DNA of 64,000 bases. Origin: Flavobacterium zepuense (GTDB lineage Bacteria > Bacteroidota > Bacteroidia > Flavobacteriales > Flavobacteriaceae). Of the stretch, positions 8,137 through 17,066 are shown in pieces (the stretch's first letter is position 1; each line of letters begins with the position of its first letter). Both the position numbers and the translations under genes were made by a program. The stretch spans positions 310,001 to 374,000 of the forward strand of contig NZ_VJVZ01000003.1 of the NCBI RefSeq assembly GCF_007097145.1. Direction: 5' to 3'. Under the pieces are notes generated by a model, which worked only from the letters and a program-made list of their open reading frames with translations, was not told the DNA's origin and made no database searches.

Positions 8137-8844
8137 ATGATCAACATTCAAAACCTATCTAAAATTTTTAGTACCGAAGAAATTGAGACGAAAGCCTTAA
8201 ACAACGTTTCGCTGCAAATACAGCAGGGCGAATTTGTAACCATAATGGGCGCTTCGGGCTGCGGCAAGTCTACACTGCTTAATATTGTGGGCCTGCTGGA
8301 TAACGTAAGTTCGGGCAGCTACAAGTTACTCGACCGCGAAATTAACGGCCTTAGCGAAGCCGAAAAATCAAAGATAAGGAAACAGAATATTGGCTTTGTT
8401 TTCCAAAATTTTAACCTGATAGACGAGCTTTCGGTGTATGATAATATAGAGCTTCCGCTGATATACAACAACGTGCCGGCATCTGAAAGGAAGAAAAAAG
8501 TAGAAGCAATTGCCGAAAGGCTTGCCATATCGCACCGTTTAAAGCACTATCCGCAGCAGCTATCGGGCGGGCAACAGCAAAGGGTAGCCGTGGCGCGTGC
8601 GCTTATTAACGACCCTAAAATTATTCTGGCCGATGAGCCTACCGGTAACCTGGATAGTAAAAATGGTAATGAGGTTATGGAACTTTTGACCGACCTGCAT
8701 GCCAATGGTGCTACAATACTTATGGTTACCCACAGCGATTATGATGCATCATTCTCTCAAAAAACCATTTTTATGAAAGACGGCATGGTGCTTACCGAAA
8801 AGCAAAACAGCAGGAATGTAGATGTTTTAGTGTCTAACTCGTAA
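8137..8844 (+). CDS. ABC transporter ATPase (MacB/LolD type)
   Basis: A 235-residue nucleotide-binding subunit. Walker A is GASGCGKST (38-46), the Q-loop VFQNFNL is near 88-94, the signature is LSGGQ (142-146), Walker B with catalytic Glu is IILADEP (162-168), and the switch His is in VTHSD. The EIETKALNNVSL start and LADEPTGNLD are hallmarks of the MacB/LolD/FtsE group that pairs with FtsX-fold permeases. The permease gene starts 10 bp downstream. It should drive mechanotransmission-type export across the envelope together with the adaptor and the TolC-like channel. Confidence 0.95.
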   Translation: MINIQNLSKIFSTEEIETKALNNVSLQIQQGEFVTIMGASGCGKSTLLNIVGLLDNVSSGSYKLLDREINGLSEAEKSKIRKQNIGFVFQNFNLIDELSVYDNIELPLIYNNVPASERKKKVEAIAERLAISHRLKHYPQQLSGGQQQRVAVARALINDPKIILADEPTGNLDSKNGNEVMELLTDLHANGATILMVTHSDYDASFSQKTIFMKDGMVLTEKQNSRNVDVLVSNS

Positions 8845-8854
8845 TTACAACATC

Positions 8855-11281
8855 ATGCTAAAAAACTGGATAAAGATATTTTTGTATCAACTAAAGAATA
8901 ATAAGTTCTTTACCGCCTTAAATGTTTTGGGTCTTAGCCTGGGCATAGCCGGGCTGGTATTCGCCATTTTGTATTGGAACGACGAACAATCTTACAACGC
9001 CTGGAACCCTAATAAAGAAAAAGTATTTTATACGGTTACCAATCTTGGCGAGGGCAACATTTGGGGCAGCAGCAGCGCAGCACTGGCTCCTAAACTGCCT
9101 ACTGCCGTACCCGAAATAGAAAGTTTTTGCTATACCAATGGCTGGTATGATAATGGTATCTTTAAATACAAAGAAAAAAAGCAGCTTGTAGAAAAAGTAA
9201 TGAGCGCCCAGCAAAATTTTTTCTCCTTTTTTCCTTTTACAATACTTAGGGGCAACGCAGCTACAGCCCTGCAAAATGACGGCATGGCGGTATCTGAATC
9301 TGTTGCAAAACAATTTTTCGGTACCGAAGACCCTGTAAACAAACAGGTTTTTTACAAGAAAAAATATTATACCGTTAAGTGTGTTTATAAAATCGAGGGC
9401 AGATCGTCTTACGAGCCCGCGGTTATAGTTAACGACGTAGAAACGTATTTAAAGGAAAATCAGGATAAATGGGGTAATTTTAGTTACTCCTTATTGTTAA
9501 AACTAAAAAATCCGGCAGATGCCGATATTGCAAGGCAAAAAATAGATAAGCTGTACTTTGATTATCGTACTGTGCCATCGGCAAAAGAAAGTGGCATGAC
9601 ACCGCAGGAATACGAAAAAAAATACGAAAGTGCCCATGTAATTTTAGAGCCGCTAAAAAGCCTGCGCCTGCACTCTGTAGTTGAGGATGCGCCGGAAGGC
9701 CGCGGTAATTTACAGTTCTTAACCATTATGGTTGTGCTGTCATTGCTTATACTTATATTATCTATTGTAAATTATATAAACCTTGCCACAGCCGGTGCCA
9801 TAAAAAGGGCGAAAGAAGTTGGTGTGCGCAAAATACTGGGTGCAGGCAAAGCCAACATTATAAGGCAGTTTGTTTTTGAAACCGTTATAACTACCCTTTT
9901 TGCCATATTGTTATCATTAGTAATTGTAGAACTTTCTTTGCCGTATTATAATGATTTTCTATATAAAGAACTGGTAATATACGGTGGGCAGTTTTACCTT
10001 CAATTAATATTGATCTTTATAGTAGTGGTTATTGCAGCGGGTATTTTCCCGGCCGTGTATGTTAGTAATTTTGAAACCTTAAAGGTTTTGAAAGGCAACT
10101 TTGGCCGAAGCAAAAGCGGTATCTGGCTGCGCAACGCAATGTTGATACTACAATTTGCCATAGCCTCATTTTTTATTGTGGGCTCGTATATAGTATACCA
10201 GCAGGTTGACTATATGGCTACAAAAGACTTAGGTTTTAGCGGCAGTCAGGTTATAGATATAACGTACAACAACAGCTATGATCGTGAAGATGAAAATTCT
10301 GAAAAAATAACCCTGCAAAAATTTTACAGCATTAAAGACCGCCTGTCAAAAATTAAGGGAATAAAAGAAGTATCAGCGGGTACATTTGCTTTTGGCGGTG
10401 GGTCTATAAATACATCCGGGTTTATTTACAAGGATATTTTTGTGCAGCCACAAAATATGGCGGTCGATTTTAACATGCTCGAGATGATGAAAATAAAGAT
10501 CACACAAGGGCGTGGCCTATCCGAAAAATTTGCATCCGATACTATTGAGTCGGCCCTGCTTAACGAAACTGCAGTTAGGATGATAAAAGAAAAGGACCCT
10601 ATAGGAAAAACAATAGAATGGAACGATAAAAAACTAAAAGTTGTAGGTGTAGTGGCCGATTTTCATAACAAAGGCCTTAATCAGGATATCCCGCCAATGA
10701 TATTCTTCCACTTTAAAACCGTGCCCTGGATGATATATAATGTGCATAACATTTTTGCTACTGTAGACCCGAAAGAGTTGGAAACTACATTACCTGAAAT
10801 AGAGAAATACTGGGTTAGCGAGATAGATCCTGACTACCCGTTTTCATACGATTTTGTAGATAAGCGCTTTGCGCGTACTTACGAAAGTTATGCAAAACAA
10901 CGCAACCTGTTCTCGCTGCTAAACCTTGTAGTTATTACCATTGCATTGTTTGGTTTGTTTGCCCTGGCATCCTACTCCATCCAGCGCCGTATGAAGGAGA
11001 TAGCCATCCGAAAAACGCTTGGCGCAGAAACGCAAACCCTGCTTAAAGAACTGTCTAAGCAATACATAGTATTTTGTGTTATAGGCTTTGTTATAGCGCT
11101 GTTCCCGGCTTATATGCTGCTGGATAAATGGCTTGATAATTTTGCTTTCAGGATAAGCATTTCGCCAATACCGTTCATCGTTGGCTTTATAGTGCTGATG
11201 CTTTTAACGCTGATAGTTGTATTAAGCAAAGCATTTCAGGCTACACGGGTAAACGTGCTTAAATACCTTAAGTACGAATAA
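8855..11281 (+). CDS. ABC transporter permease with two MacB/FtsX modules
   Basis: An 808-residue inner-membrane permease of the double FtsX layout common in Bacteroidota. Helix 1 is at about 17-40, followed by a large MacB-like periplasmic domain (to about 275), helices near 283-305, 330-355, 370-392 and 418-438, a second periplasmic domain (about 445-680), and three C-terminal helices near 690-712, 738-758 and 768-790. Both cytoplasmic coupling signatures are present: RAKEVGVRKILGA and RMKEIAIRKTLGA. This is a fused equivalent of two MacB-type subunits, so one polypeptide per ATPase dimer is likely. The substrate is unknown (drug, peptide or lipoprotein). Confidence 0.93.
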   Translation: MLKNWIKIFLYQLKNNKFFTALNVLGLSLGIAGLVFAILYWNDEQSYNAWNPNKEKVFYTVTNLGEGNIWGSSSAALAPKLPTAVPEIESFCYTNGWYDNGIFKYKEKKQLVEKVMSAQQNFFSFFPFTILRGNAATALQNDGMAVSESVAKQFFGTEDPVNKQVFYKKKYYTVKCVYKIEGRSSYEPAVIVNDVETYLKENQDKWGNFSYSLLLKLKNPADADIARQKIDKLYFDYRTVPSAKESGMTPQEYEKKYESAHVILEPLKSLRLHSVVEDAPEGRGNLQFLTIMVVLSLLILILSIVNYINLATAGAIKRAKEVGVRKILGAGKANIIRQFVFETVITTLFAILLSLVIVELSLPYYNDFLYKELVIYGGQFYLQLILIFIVVVIAAGIFPAVYVSNFETLKVLKGNFGRSKSGIWLRNAMLILQFAIASFFIVGSYIVYQQVDYMATKDLGFSGSQVIDITYNNSYDREDENSEKITLQKFYSIKDRLSKIKGIKEVSAGTFAFGGGSINTSGFIYKDIFVQPQNMAVDFNMLEMMKIKITQGRGLSEKFASDTIESALLNETAVRMIKEKDPIGKTIEWNDKKLKVVGVVADFHNKGLNQDIPPMIFFHFKTVPWMIYNVHNIFATVDPKELETTLPEIEKYWVSEIDPDYPFSYDFVDKRFARTYESYAKQRNLFSLLNLVVITIALFGLFALASYSIQRRMKEIAIRKTLGAETQTLLKELSKQYIVFCVIGFVIALFPAYMLLDKWLDNFAFRISISPIPFIVGFIVLMLLTLIVVLSKAFQATRVNVLKYLKYE

Positions 11282-11320
11282 GATAACGTAAATTAATTTG
11301 AGTTTCCTGATTTTTTATCT

Positions 11321-11349
11321 GCCTGCGGAAGGTGCCAACTTCCGCAGGC
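11321..11349. other. Intra-operon hairpin between permease and tolC-like gene
   Basis: A perfect 11-bp stem (GCCTGCGGAAG / CTTCCGCAGGC) with a 7-nt loop lies 39 bp after the permease stop and 19 bp before the outer-membrane channel ATG. No T-tract follows on the plus strand, so it more likely sets mRNA processing, stability or relative expression than full termination. Confidence 0.6.
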
Positions 11350-11368
11350 TTACTAACTATTCCCTAAA

Positions 11369-12685
11369 ATGAACGCTATAAAACTGCTGGCTCTATTTAT
11401 ACTCCTCTCCTGCCACGCGACAGCCCAGGAAGTATGGACGCTTAAAAAGTGCCTGGAAACCGGCCTGCAAAACAAACTGGACTTTAAAATAAAACAGCTC
11501 GACATTTTAAGTGCCGATGTTACCCAGCGCCCTGCACTACTGGAATACCTGCCTACCGTAGGCTTTAGCGGTACACACAGCTACAGCATAGGCTCTACGA
11601 TAGACCCAGCAACCAATAACAGGGTAAGCTCTAAGATACAATCCGATAACGTATCGCTTAATGCGAGCATGAACATCCTCGACCTTAACATCTTTACCGT
11701 TGCCCGCCGCAATAAAATTGCCGCCCTTAAAGCCCGCGCCGATAAAGAAGCCGCCGAGAGCGAATATACGCTACTTGTTTTAGAACGTTACTTTACCGCC
11801 GTTTATACCCAGGAACTTTTAAAAATACAACGATCGCAGTTTGAGAATGCTGTTTTTAATCTGAACAGAATTGCTAAAGAAGTCGAAATAGGCAGCAAAC
11901 CTAAAAGCGACTTGTATGATATGCAGGTAAGCTATGCCCAGGAAGAAAACAACATACTGGAAACCACCCAGCTTTTAGAGAATCAAAAGCTGTTGCTGCT
12001 TCAGCTGCTAAACGTTACCAATACCACCCCTAACGCCATAGTTTTAGAAACCGTAGCCCAGTTGGAGTCTGCCCCCCTATCGGATATTTCCACATATGAA
12101 ACGGCCGTTACCAACAACCCTAAGGTTAAGTCGGCTTTACTAAATGAGGCAGTATTGCAAAAAAATGTAACTATAGAAAAGAACAATTACCTGCCGGTAC
12201 TCTCGGCATTTTATTCGTATTCTTCATTTTATTACCAGCCGCTCAATCAGCCCGGTGCTACGGTAAACCCATTTTGGACACAGCTTAACGATAATAAGAA
12301 CCATTACATAGGGTTGCAGTTATCGGTACCTATTTTTAACGGACTCAAAACCAACCGCGATGTGCAGCTTGCCAAATTAGAATACCAAAAAGGCACCGTT
12401 GTTACCGAACAATCTAAACTGGAACTGCGCCAATCTATAGAACAGGAAACCACAAAACAACAGCAAAACACCCTTTTAGTAAGCAAACTGGAAGACACAC
12501 AGGCTTTCGCCGAAAAGTCTTTTAATACCACACAGTCAAAATTCACTAACGGGCTAATCGAGGCCGTAGTATTTACTGCCTCTAAAAACCAATTGCTTAC
12601 GGCTCAATACAGCCTTCTAAAAGCCAAGGTTACATCGCAATATTTAGATTTAAAACTACGGTTTTTGCAGTACAATGCTTTGTAA
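11369..12685 (+). CDS. TolC-family outer membrane efflux channel
   Basis: A 438-residue outer-membrane protein with a signal peptide (MNAIKLLALFILLSC, cleavage probably after HATAQ near residue 20). Two homologous halves rich in long helices carry TolC landmarks: VWTLKKCLETGLQNKLDFK at the start, GSKPKSDLYDMQVSYAQEENN in the first half and VPIFNGLKTNRDVQLAKLEYQKG in the second. It completes the tripartite pump encoded with the adaptor, ATPase and double permease. A Cys in the signal region (LLSCH) makes a lipid anchor conceivable, but the HATAQ site is a better cleavage site. Confidence 0.92.
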   Translation: MNAIKLLALFILLSCHATAQEVWTLKKCLETGLQNKLDFKIKQLDILSADVTQRPALLEYLPTVGFSGTHSYSIGSTIDPATNNRVSSKIQSDNVSLNASMNILDLNIFTVARRNKIAALKARADKEAAESEYTLLVLERYFTAVYTQELLKIQRSQFENAVFNLNRIAKEVEIGSKPKSDLYDMQVSYAQEENNILETTQLLENQKLLLLQLLNVTNTTPNAIVLETVAQLESAPLSDISTYETAVTNNPKVKSALLNEAVLQKNVTIEKNNYLPVLSAFYSYSSFYYQPLNQPGATVNPFWTQLNDNKNHYIGLQLSVPIFNGLKTNRDVQLAKLEYQKGTVVTEQSKLELRQSIEQETTKQQQNTLLVSKLEDTQAFAEKSFNTTQSKFTNGLIEAVVFTASKNQLLTAQYSLLKAKVTSQYLDLKLRFLQYNAL

Positions 12686-12697
12686 ATGATAATAACA

Positions 12698-12731
12698 AAA
12701 AGCCCTGTACGGAACTATCCGCCAAGGCTTT
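12698..12731. terminator. Hairpin unit in the convergent gap (copy 1)
   Basis: Outer stem AAAGCC / GGCTTT and inner stem CGG / CCG around an AACTAT loop. It lies between the efflux operon and the convergent hydrolase gene and could terminate either. A structurally equivalent unit with different arm bases and the same CATCAATCAA tail occurs at 35434-35467. Confidence 0.55.
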
Positions 12732-12771
12732 CATCATCAATCAATAAACAGAACCAAACCATTAATAGTCC

Positions 12772-13572
12772 TTAATTTAATATCCCAAACTGTTTGTTTA
12801 TCCAGCTGTTGGTAAATTCGGCCTCATCGCGCCATGACGGTAATCCCAGCACGTAGTGGTTTTTACCTTCAAACTCCATATAATCCGTCACTGATTTTGG
12901 GTCTTTATACTTTTTGTAATTGGTGTAGTTAAGCGATGCAGGCATAATATGGTCGGCACTGCCGGCTATAAATAATAATGGCGGGTGGGGTTTCTTAAAA
13001 TTAATTTTACCCTGGCTGCCCAATGGCCCGCGCATTACCCTCCTCGACTCCGGAATGGTATTGTTCTCATACGATTCTTTTTGCTCTTCGTAAGATAAGC
13101 CGTTGGTAAAGGCATACTGCCATTCTTTAAAGCTCATAAGGTGTGTTTTCTTTAAAGAGCTAAACAAGCCAAGGGGTTTCCATAACGATTTTATGAACGA
13201 AAACTCAAACGTGGTTACACCCTGCGGCGGCACCGAGTGTATGGCAATACCTGCCACCCCTAAATTTCGTTGCAGTAACATTTGCACCGTTAACCCGCCT
13301 AATGAATGGCCTATTAAAATAGGTTTTTCATCCTGTTTAAGTATAATATGGGCGTAATGCTCTACCACATCACTGTAGTGCAAATCGGCCAGTTGGGTAT
13401 CATAAGGCTGCTTGCTGCGCAATTGGGCCGCTGTACCCCTTTTAAAAGGCCAGGGTTCGTTAATACAGGTATATCCCAGGTTTTCAAAGTAGGTTACCCA
13501 ATTTTCCCAGCCGGTATGTGTTACAAAAGCACCGGTAATAAATACTATTGTTTTAGATTGTATATTTTTCAT
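12772..13572 (-). CDS. Alpha/beta hydrolase
   Basis: A 266-residue cytoplasmic hydrolase. The first strand and loop read VFITGAFVTHTGWENW (10-25), the nucleophile elbow is GHSLGG (88-93, Ser90), the acid is in AGSADHIMP and the base is His in FEGKNHYVLG. It resembles the second hydrolase of this window (1115-1813) in its first loop and overall order, but it is longer, with an extended lid region between about 130 and 190. It lies 39 bp downstream of the short-chain dehydrogenase on the same strand, so the two probably form one operon. Substrate not known. Confidence 0.88.
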   Translation of the reverse strand: MKNIQSKTIVFITGAFVTHTGWENWVTYFENLGYTCINEPWPFKRGTAAQLRSKQPYDTQLADLHYSDVVEHYAHIILKQDEKPILIGHSLGGLTVQMLLQRNLGVAGIAIHSVPPQGVTTFEFSFIKSLWKPLGLFSSLKKTHLMSFKEWQYAFTNGLSYEEQKESYENNTIPESRRVMRGPLGSQGKINFKKPHPPLLFIAGSADHIMPASLNYTNYKKYKDPKSVTDYMEFEGKNHYVLGLPSWRDEAEFTNSWINKQFGILN

Positions 13573-13611
13573 GACCTCGTAATTTTATAATTAACAATTG
13601 GTTGCTGATGA

Positions 13612-14355
13612 TTATTCACTTTTATTCATTGCTGCCAGTGCCGCTGCCGGAGAAGACAGGAACAGCTTGTAAAAATCGGCTGTACCGGCCACGTGTTTTT
13701 CAAACTCATTGTTGGCAAGGGCTTCAACGGCGTCTTCGGCAACTTTTACAGGGCTAATGCCAGTGTTCCCTCCTATTGCCGATGAAAACTCTGTATCAAC
13801 CAGCGGTGGCATGATCTCGAAAACTTTAATGTTTGATACCCTCTCTAAAGTAACCCGCAGTACCTGCGAGTAGCTGTGCAGCGCAGCTTTGCTAACGGCA
13901 TAAGTAGGCAATACATGACCCGGGGCAAATGCAGCTATAGACGATATATTTACAAAAGCCGACTCCCCTTGTTTTTTAAGCTGAGGGATTAAAAGCCCGG
14001 TAAGCCTTACTATAGAAAGGTAATTGGTTTGTATCTCCTCACCAGCTAATTTATAAGCATTAGCACCTTCATCGCTTAGCTTGTAATAATGGGCCAGTCC
14101 GGCATTGTTAATTACAATATTAAGCTCAGGAAAATCAGTTGTAAGTTTCGCAACCAGGCGGTTTACATCGGCTTCGTTAGTAATATCAGCGGCAATAGCT
14201 GTTACATTTTGTAGTTGTTGGGTGGCTTTTAAAAGCCTTTCTTCACTGCGGCCGGTAATAATTACCTTGTTGTTTGCAGAAAATAATTTTGCGATCTCAA
14301 ACCCTATACCAGAACCTCCGCCGGTAATAAGGATGGTGTTGTTTGAAGTTTTCAT
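13612..14355 (-). CDS. Short-chain dehydrogenase/reductase (DltE-like SDR)
   Basis: A 247-residue NAD(P)-dependent oxidoreductase with a Rossmann fold. The cofactor motif TGGGSGIG is at 11-18, the structural NNAG at 83-86, and the catalytic Ser138/139, Tyr152 and Lys156 lie in VNISSIAAF and YAVSK. The general layout matches classical SDRs often annotated DltE or YqjQ in Bacteroidota. The residues after the first glycine motif (TGRSEER) suggest NADP preference, which is an inference. It is the first gene of a two-gene unit with the downstream hydrolase and has a good -7 element at 14424-14431. Confidence 0.9.
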   Translation of the reverse strand: MKTSNNTILITGGGSGIGFEIAKLFSANNKVIITGRSEERLLKATQQLQNVTAIAADITNEADVNRLVAKLTTDFPELNIVINNAGLAHYYKLSDEGANAYKLAGEEIQTNYLSIVRLTGLLIPQLKKQGESAFVNISSIAAFAPGHVLPTYAVSKAALHSYSQVLRVTLERVSNIKVFEIMPPLVDTEFSSAIGGNTGISPVKVAEDAVEALANNEFEKHVAGTADFYKLFLSSPAAALAAMNKSE

Positions 14356-14423
14356 ATCTATTGATTTTAATTGATTATGTTTTGTAAACCGGGAGCCTTA
14401 ACTGTTCCTCTTATTTTACATTA

Positions 14424-14431
14424 CAAAGATA
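14424..14431 (-). promoter_or_regulatory. -7 element TATCTTTG for the SDR/hydrolase pair
   Basis: On the minus strand the motif TATCTTTG, a perfect TAnnTTTG Bacteroidota -7 box, lies about 70 nt before the SDR ATG. No clear TTG -33 box was found at the usual 19-21 bp spacing. Confidence 0.5.
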
Positions 14432-14528
14432 TTTTGATACTGAGGCTGCGTGTGTTACGCTTTGCTATGTAGTGTTATTTACTGTTAACAAACCTCATAG
14501 GGCTAAAATCAGATAGAGTATAAAAACA

Positions 14529-14561
14529 AAAGAGCCGATAAACTTAGTTTACCAGCTCTTT
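14529..14561 (-). terminator. Intrinsic terminator of the polysaccharide locus
   Basis: On the minus strand AAAGAGC pairs with GCTCTTT, with an inner TAAAC/GTTTA stem, followed by a T-rich run (TTTTGTTTTTA). It begins 18 bp after the GH2 stop codon. Confidence 0.8.
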
Positions 14562-14578
14562 ATAGAATATGAAATGTA

Positions 14579-17008
14579 TTACTTAACGTTTACCGTTACT
14601 GTAACAGGCTGCAACCAGTGGCTGCTAAAGGTTACGGTTACAGGGCCGCCTTCGCCGGTTGCCTGCACATAAGCTAAAATGTGCCCGTTAAACACGCGTT
14701 GTACATTATCGGTATAATCGGTCATGTCACTGTTGTTACCGGCTTCAAGGCCAAGCAGCGTTGCAGGCCCGCTTATTTTGCAGGTAACCTCGTTATCGCT
14801 TAGCATAACCGGCAGGCCATCCTTATCTACAACCTCAACCATTATCTGGGCAATGCCTTTTTGCTTGTCTACCGTTACCGATTTTTCTTTAACCACAAGC
14901 GCATGCGGCTGGTTAGACGATGTTATGGCATAACGGCTAACCTCTTTATTGTTGGCATCTAAACCTACGGCTTCCAGCTTGCCGGCAGCAAAAGGTACAT
15001 CCCATGAAAGGATGCCCACATTAGGATCGTAGTTTTTAACTTCACCAACTACTTTACCGTTAAGCTCAAGGCGGGCTTTAACAGCATTGGTGTACACCAC
15101 TACGCGCACGGTTTGGCCGTTCTCGTAGTTCCATAAAGGCCATGCATCTTTAGATAAACCTTTCTCTTTAGTACGCGGAATATAAGTACCTGCAAATATC
15201 ATAGGCTTATCCGACCAAAGTGACTGGCGGAAATAACCCCTTGGTTTAATACGGCCTGCAAAGTCTACCAGGCCTGAATAAAAGCCCCTTGAAGGCCATT
15301 GGCCTGATTCGCCAAGGTAATCGATACCTGTCCATAAAAACTGGCCGAAGATGTGCTCGTTATTTTTAACGGCTAACCAAGGCTCAATATCGTGTACGTT
15401 CTCGCTGCCGTAAATAACCCTTTTAGGGTATTTTTTATGGTCAGTTGCATACTTGCTCTCTGTGTAATTATATCCTGTAATATCCAGCGCTCCCGGATAT
15501 TCTGTCTCGTTACTCATGGCAACACCCGCAAGGCCCGCCGTTGTAGGGCGCGATTTGTCGTATTTTTTAACCGCTGCAACAAGGCGTTTGGCAATACCGC
15601 CAAGCCTCATAGCGTCTGGCGCATCTTTTTTGTAGCCACCGTAAGCAGCCTGAGTAAAGCCTGTAGCATTTTTTTCGCCGTCAAGCACCGGGTGCGAATA
15701 CGGGTCGTTAGGGTAATCTACCTCATTACCAATGCTCCATGCAAATACCGATAGGTGGTTCCTGTCGCGGCGCACCATATCCTCTAAGTCTTTTTCTGAC
15801 CATTCGGCAAAAATATCAAACGATCCCTGAAAACCCGGAGTACCTACGTTCCAGCCTGTAAGCCATTTACGTTTAGGATATTCCCACTCATCATACGCCT
15901 CGTTAAGCACTAAAAGGCCAATCTCGTCGCAAAGCTCATAAAAATCAGGAGCCTGTGGGTTGTGGCTTGTACGTATTGCGGTAACGCCAATTTCTTTTAG
16001 GGTTTTAAGGCGGCCCCTCCAGACATCTCTTGGCACAGCCGAACCCAATACACCTGCATCGTGGTGAAGGCACACACCTTTAACCTTCATAAACTTGCCG
16101 TTAAGGGCAAAACCTTTATTAGGGTCGAAAGTAAATGTGCGGAAACCTGTGCGTGTTACCGCAGCATCTACCTGCTTGCCATCTTTTAAAACCGTGGTTT
16201 TTAACTGGTACAGGTTAGGATTGTTTAAATCCCATAGCTTAGCATTGCTTACTTTAAGGGTTGTGGTTACCGGTTGGTTTTGTCCTGCTGCAACCTGAAC
16301 TTTATTGGTTGCTTTAGCTACCGATTTACCATCGGGGCCAAGCAGCTCGTTAACAACCGTAAGGCTTTGCTTAGCCGTTGAGCCATTCTCTACTGTTACT
16401 TCAATGTTTAAAGTACCGTTGTTGCCCTTAACTTCGGGGTATGCATACACGCCCCATTGTGCAATGTGCACAGGGTTTGCATATACCACCCATACGTTAC
16501 GGTAAATACCTGAGCCTGTGTACCAGCGTGAATCCGCACTCTGGCTGTGGTCTACCCTTACCGCTATGGTATTGTTTTCGCCATATTTAATATATGGTGT
16601 GGCATCATAAGCAAAAGAAATGTAACCGTTAGGGCGCTTACCCAGCGAATGCCCGTTTAAAAACACTTCGCTCCTGTTGTATACGCCTTCAAAATACAGG
16701 TATACCTTTTCGCCTTTAGCCTGTGCAGGCACATTAAGGTTTTTGCGGTACCAGCCTATACCTCCCGGTAAAAAGCCTGTACAGCTTGCCAATGTAGGGC
16801 TAAGCTGGCCTTTTATGCTCCAGTCGTGTGGTAATTGTACTGTTTGCCAGTCTTTGTCGTCAAAACCGGGATCTTTTGCCTCCTGTTTGTCTTCGAGCAC
16901 AAATTTCCAGTCTTCATTTATTTTTTTTGCATCGCCAAAAGAAATCTGGCTAAAAGCAGTGATCCATGAAAGGCTAAGGATGAATAAGAATAGTTTTTTG
17001 GTTGTCAC
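14579..17008 (-). CDS. Secreted glycoside hydrolase family 2 enzyme (beta-galactosidase-like)
   Basis: An 809-residue exo-glycosidase with a signal peptide (to about Gln21, ITAFSQ). Order: GH2 sugar-binding jelly roll (about 28-185, including GIGWYRK and GVYNRSEVFLNGHSLG), Ig-like domain (about 187-290), TIM barrel (about 295-590) with the acid/base Glu429 in SIGNEVDYPN and the probable nucleophile Glu536 in IYGSEN, then a DUF4982-like domain (about 620-690, NAVKARLELNGKVVGE) and a C-terminal Ig-like domain. It should act in the periplasm on oligosaccharides imported by the SusC/D pair. Beta-galactosidase is the likeliest activity; beta-glucuronidase or another GH2 specificity remains possible. 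Confidence 0.9.
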   Translation of the reverse strand: MTTKKLFLFILSLSWITAFSQISFGDAKKINEDWKFVLEDKQEAKDPGFDDKDWQTVQLPHDWSIKGQLSPTLASCTGFLPGGIGWYRKNLNVPAQAKGEKVYLYFEGVYNRSEVFLNGHSLGKRPNGYISFAYDATPYIKYGENNTIAVRVDHSQSADSRWYTGSGIYRNVWVVYANPVHIAQWGVYAYPEVKGNNGTLNIEVTVENGSTAKQSLTVVNELLGPDGKSVAKATNKVQVAAGQNQPVTTTLKVSNAKLWDLNNPNLYQLKTTVLKDGKQVDAAVTRTGFRTFTFDPNKGFALNGKFMKVKGVCLHHDAGVLGSAVPRDVWRGRLKTLKEIGVTAIRTSHNPQAPDFYELCDEIGLLVLNEAYDEWEYPKRKWLTGWNVGTPGFQGSFDIFAEWSEKDLEDMVRRDRNHLSVFAWSIGNEVDYPNDPYSHPVLDGEKNATGFTQAAYGGYKKDAPDAMRLGGIAKRLVAAVKKYDKSRPTTAGLAGVAMSNETEYPGALDITGYNYTESKYATDHKKYPKRVIYGSENVHDIEPWLAVKNNEHIFGQFLWTGIDYLGESGQWPSRGFYSGLVDFAGRIKPRGYFRQSLWSDKPMIFAGTYIPRTKEKGLSKDAWPLWNYENGQTVRVVVYTNAVKARLELNGKVVGEVKNYDPNVGILSWDVPFAAGKLEAVGLDANNKEVSRYAITSSNQPHALVVKEKSVTVDKQKGIAQIMVEVVDKDGLPVMLSDNEVTCKISGPATLLGLEAGNNSDMTDYTDNVQRVFNGHILAYVQATGEGGPVTVTFSSHWLQPVTVTVNVK

Positions 17009-17066
17009 AATACGTTGTTTTATCAGTTATTATTAATTTTTCTCAATGTGAGAATTAGGGCGTGTA

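Noticed and set aside
15392-15754. Plus-strand open frame of 120 codons inside the GH2 gene, and similar antisense frames in other genes
   Set aside because: Shadow frames of strongly supported genes; no family motif or start context.
17040-17054. TTCTCA/TGAGAA hairpin between the GH30 and GH2 genes as terminator
   Set aside because: Six-bp stem, no T-run, and the two genes look co-transcribed.
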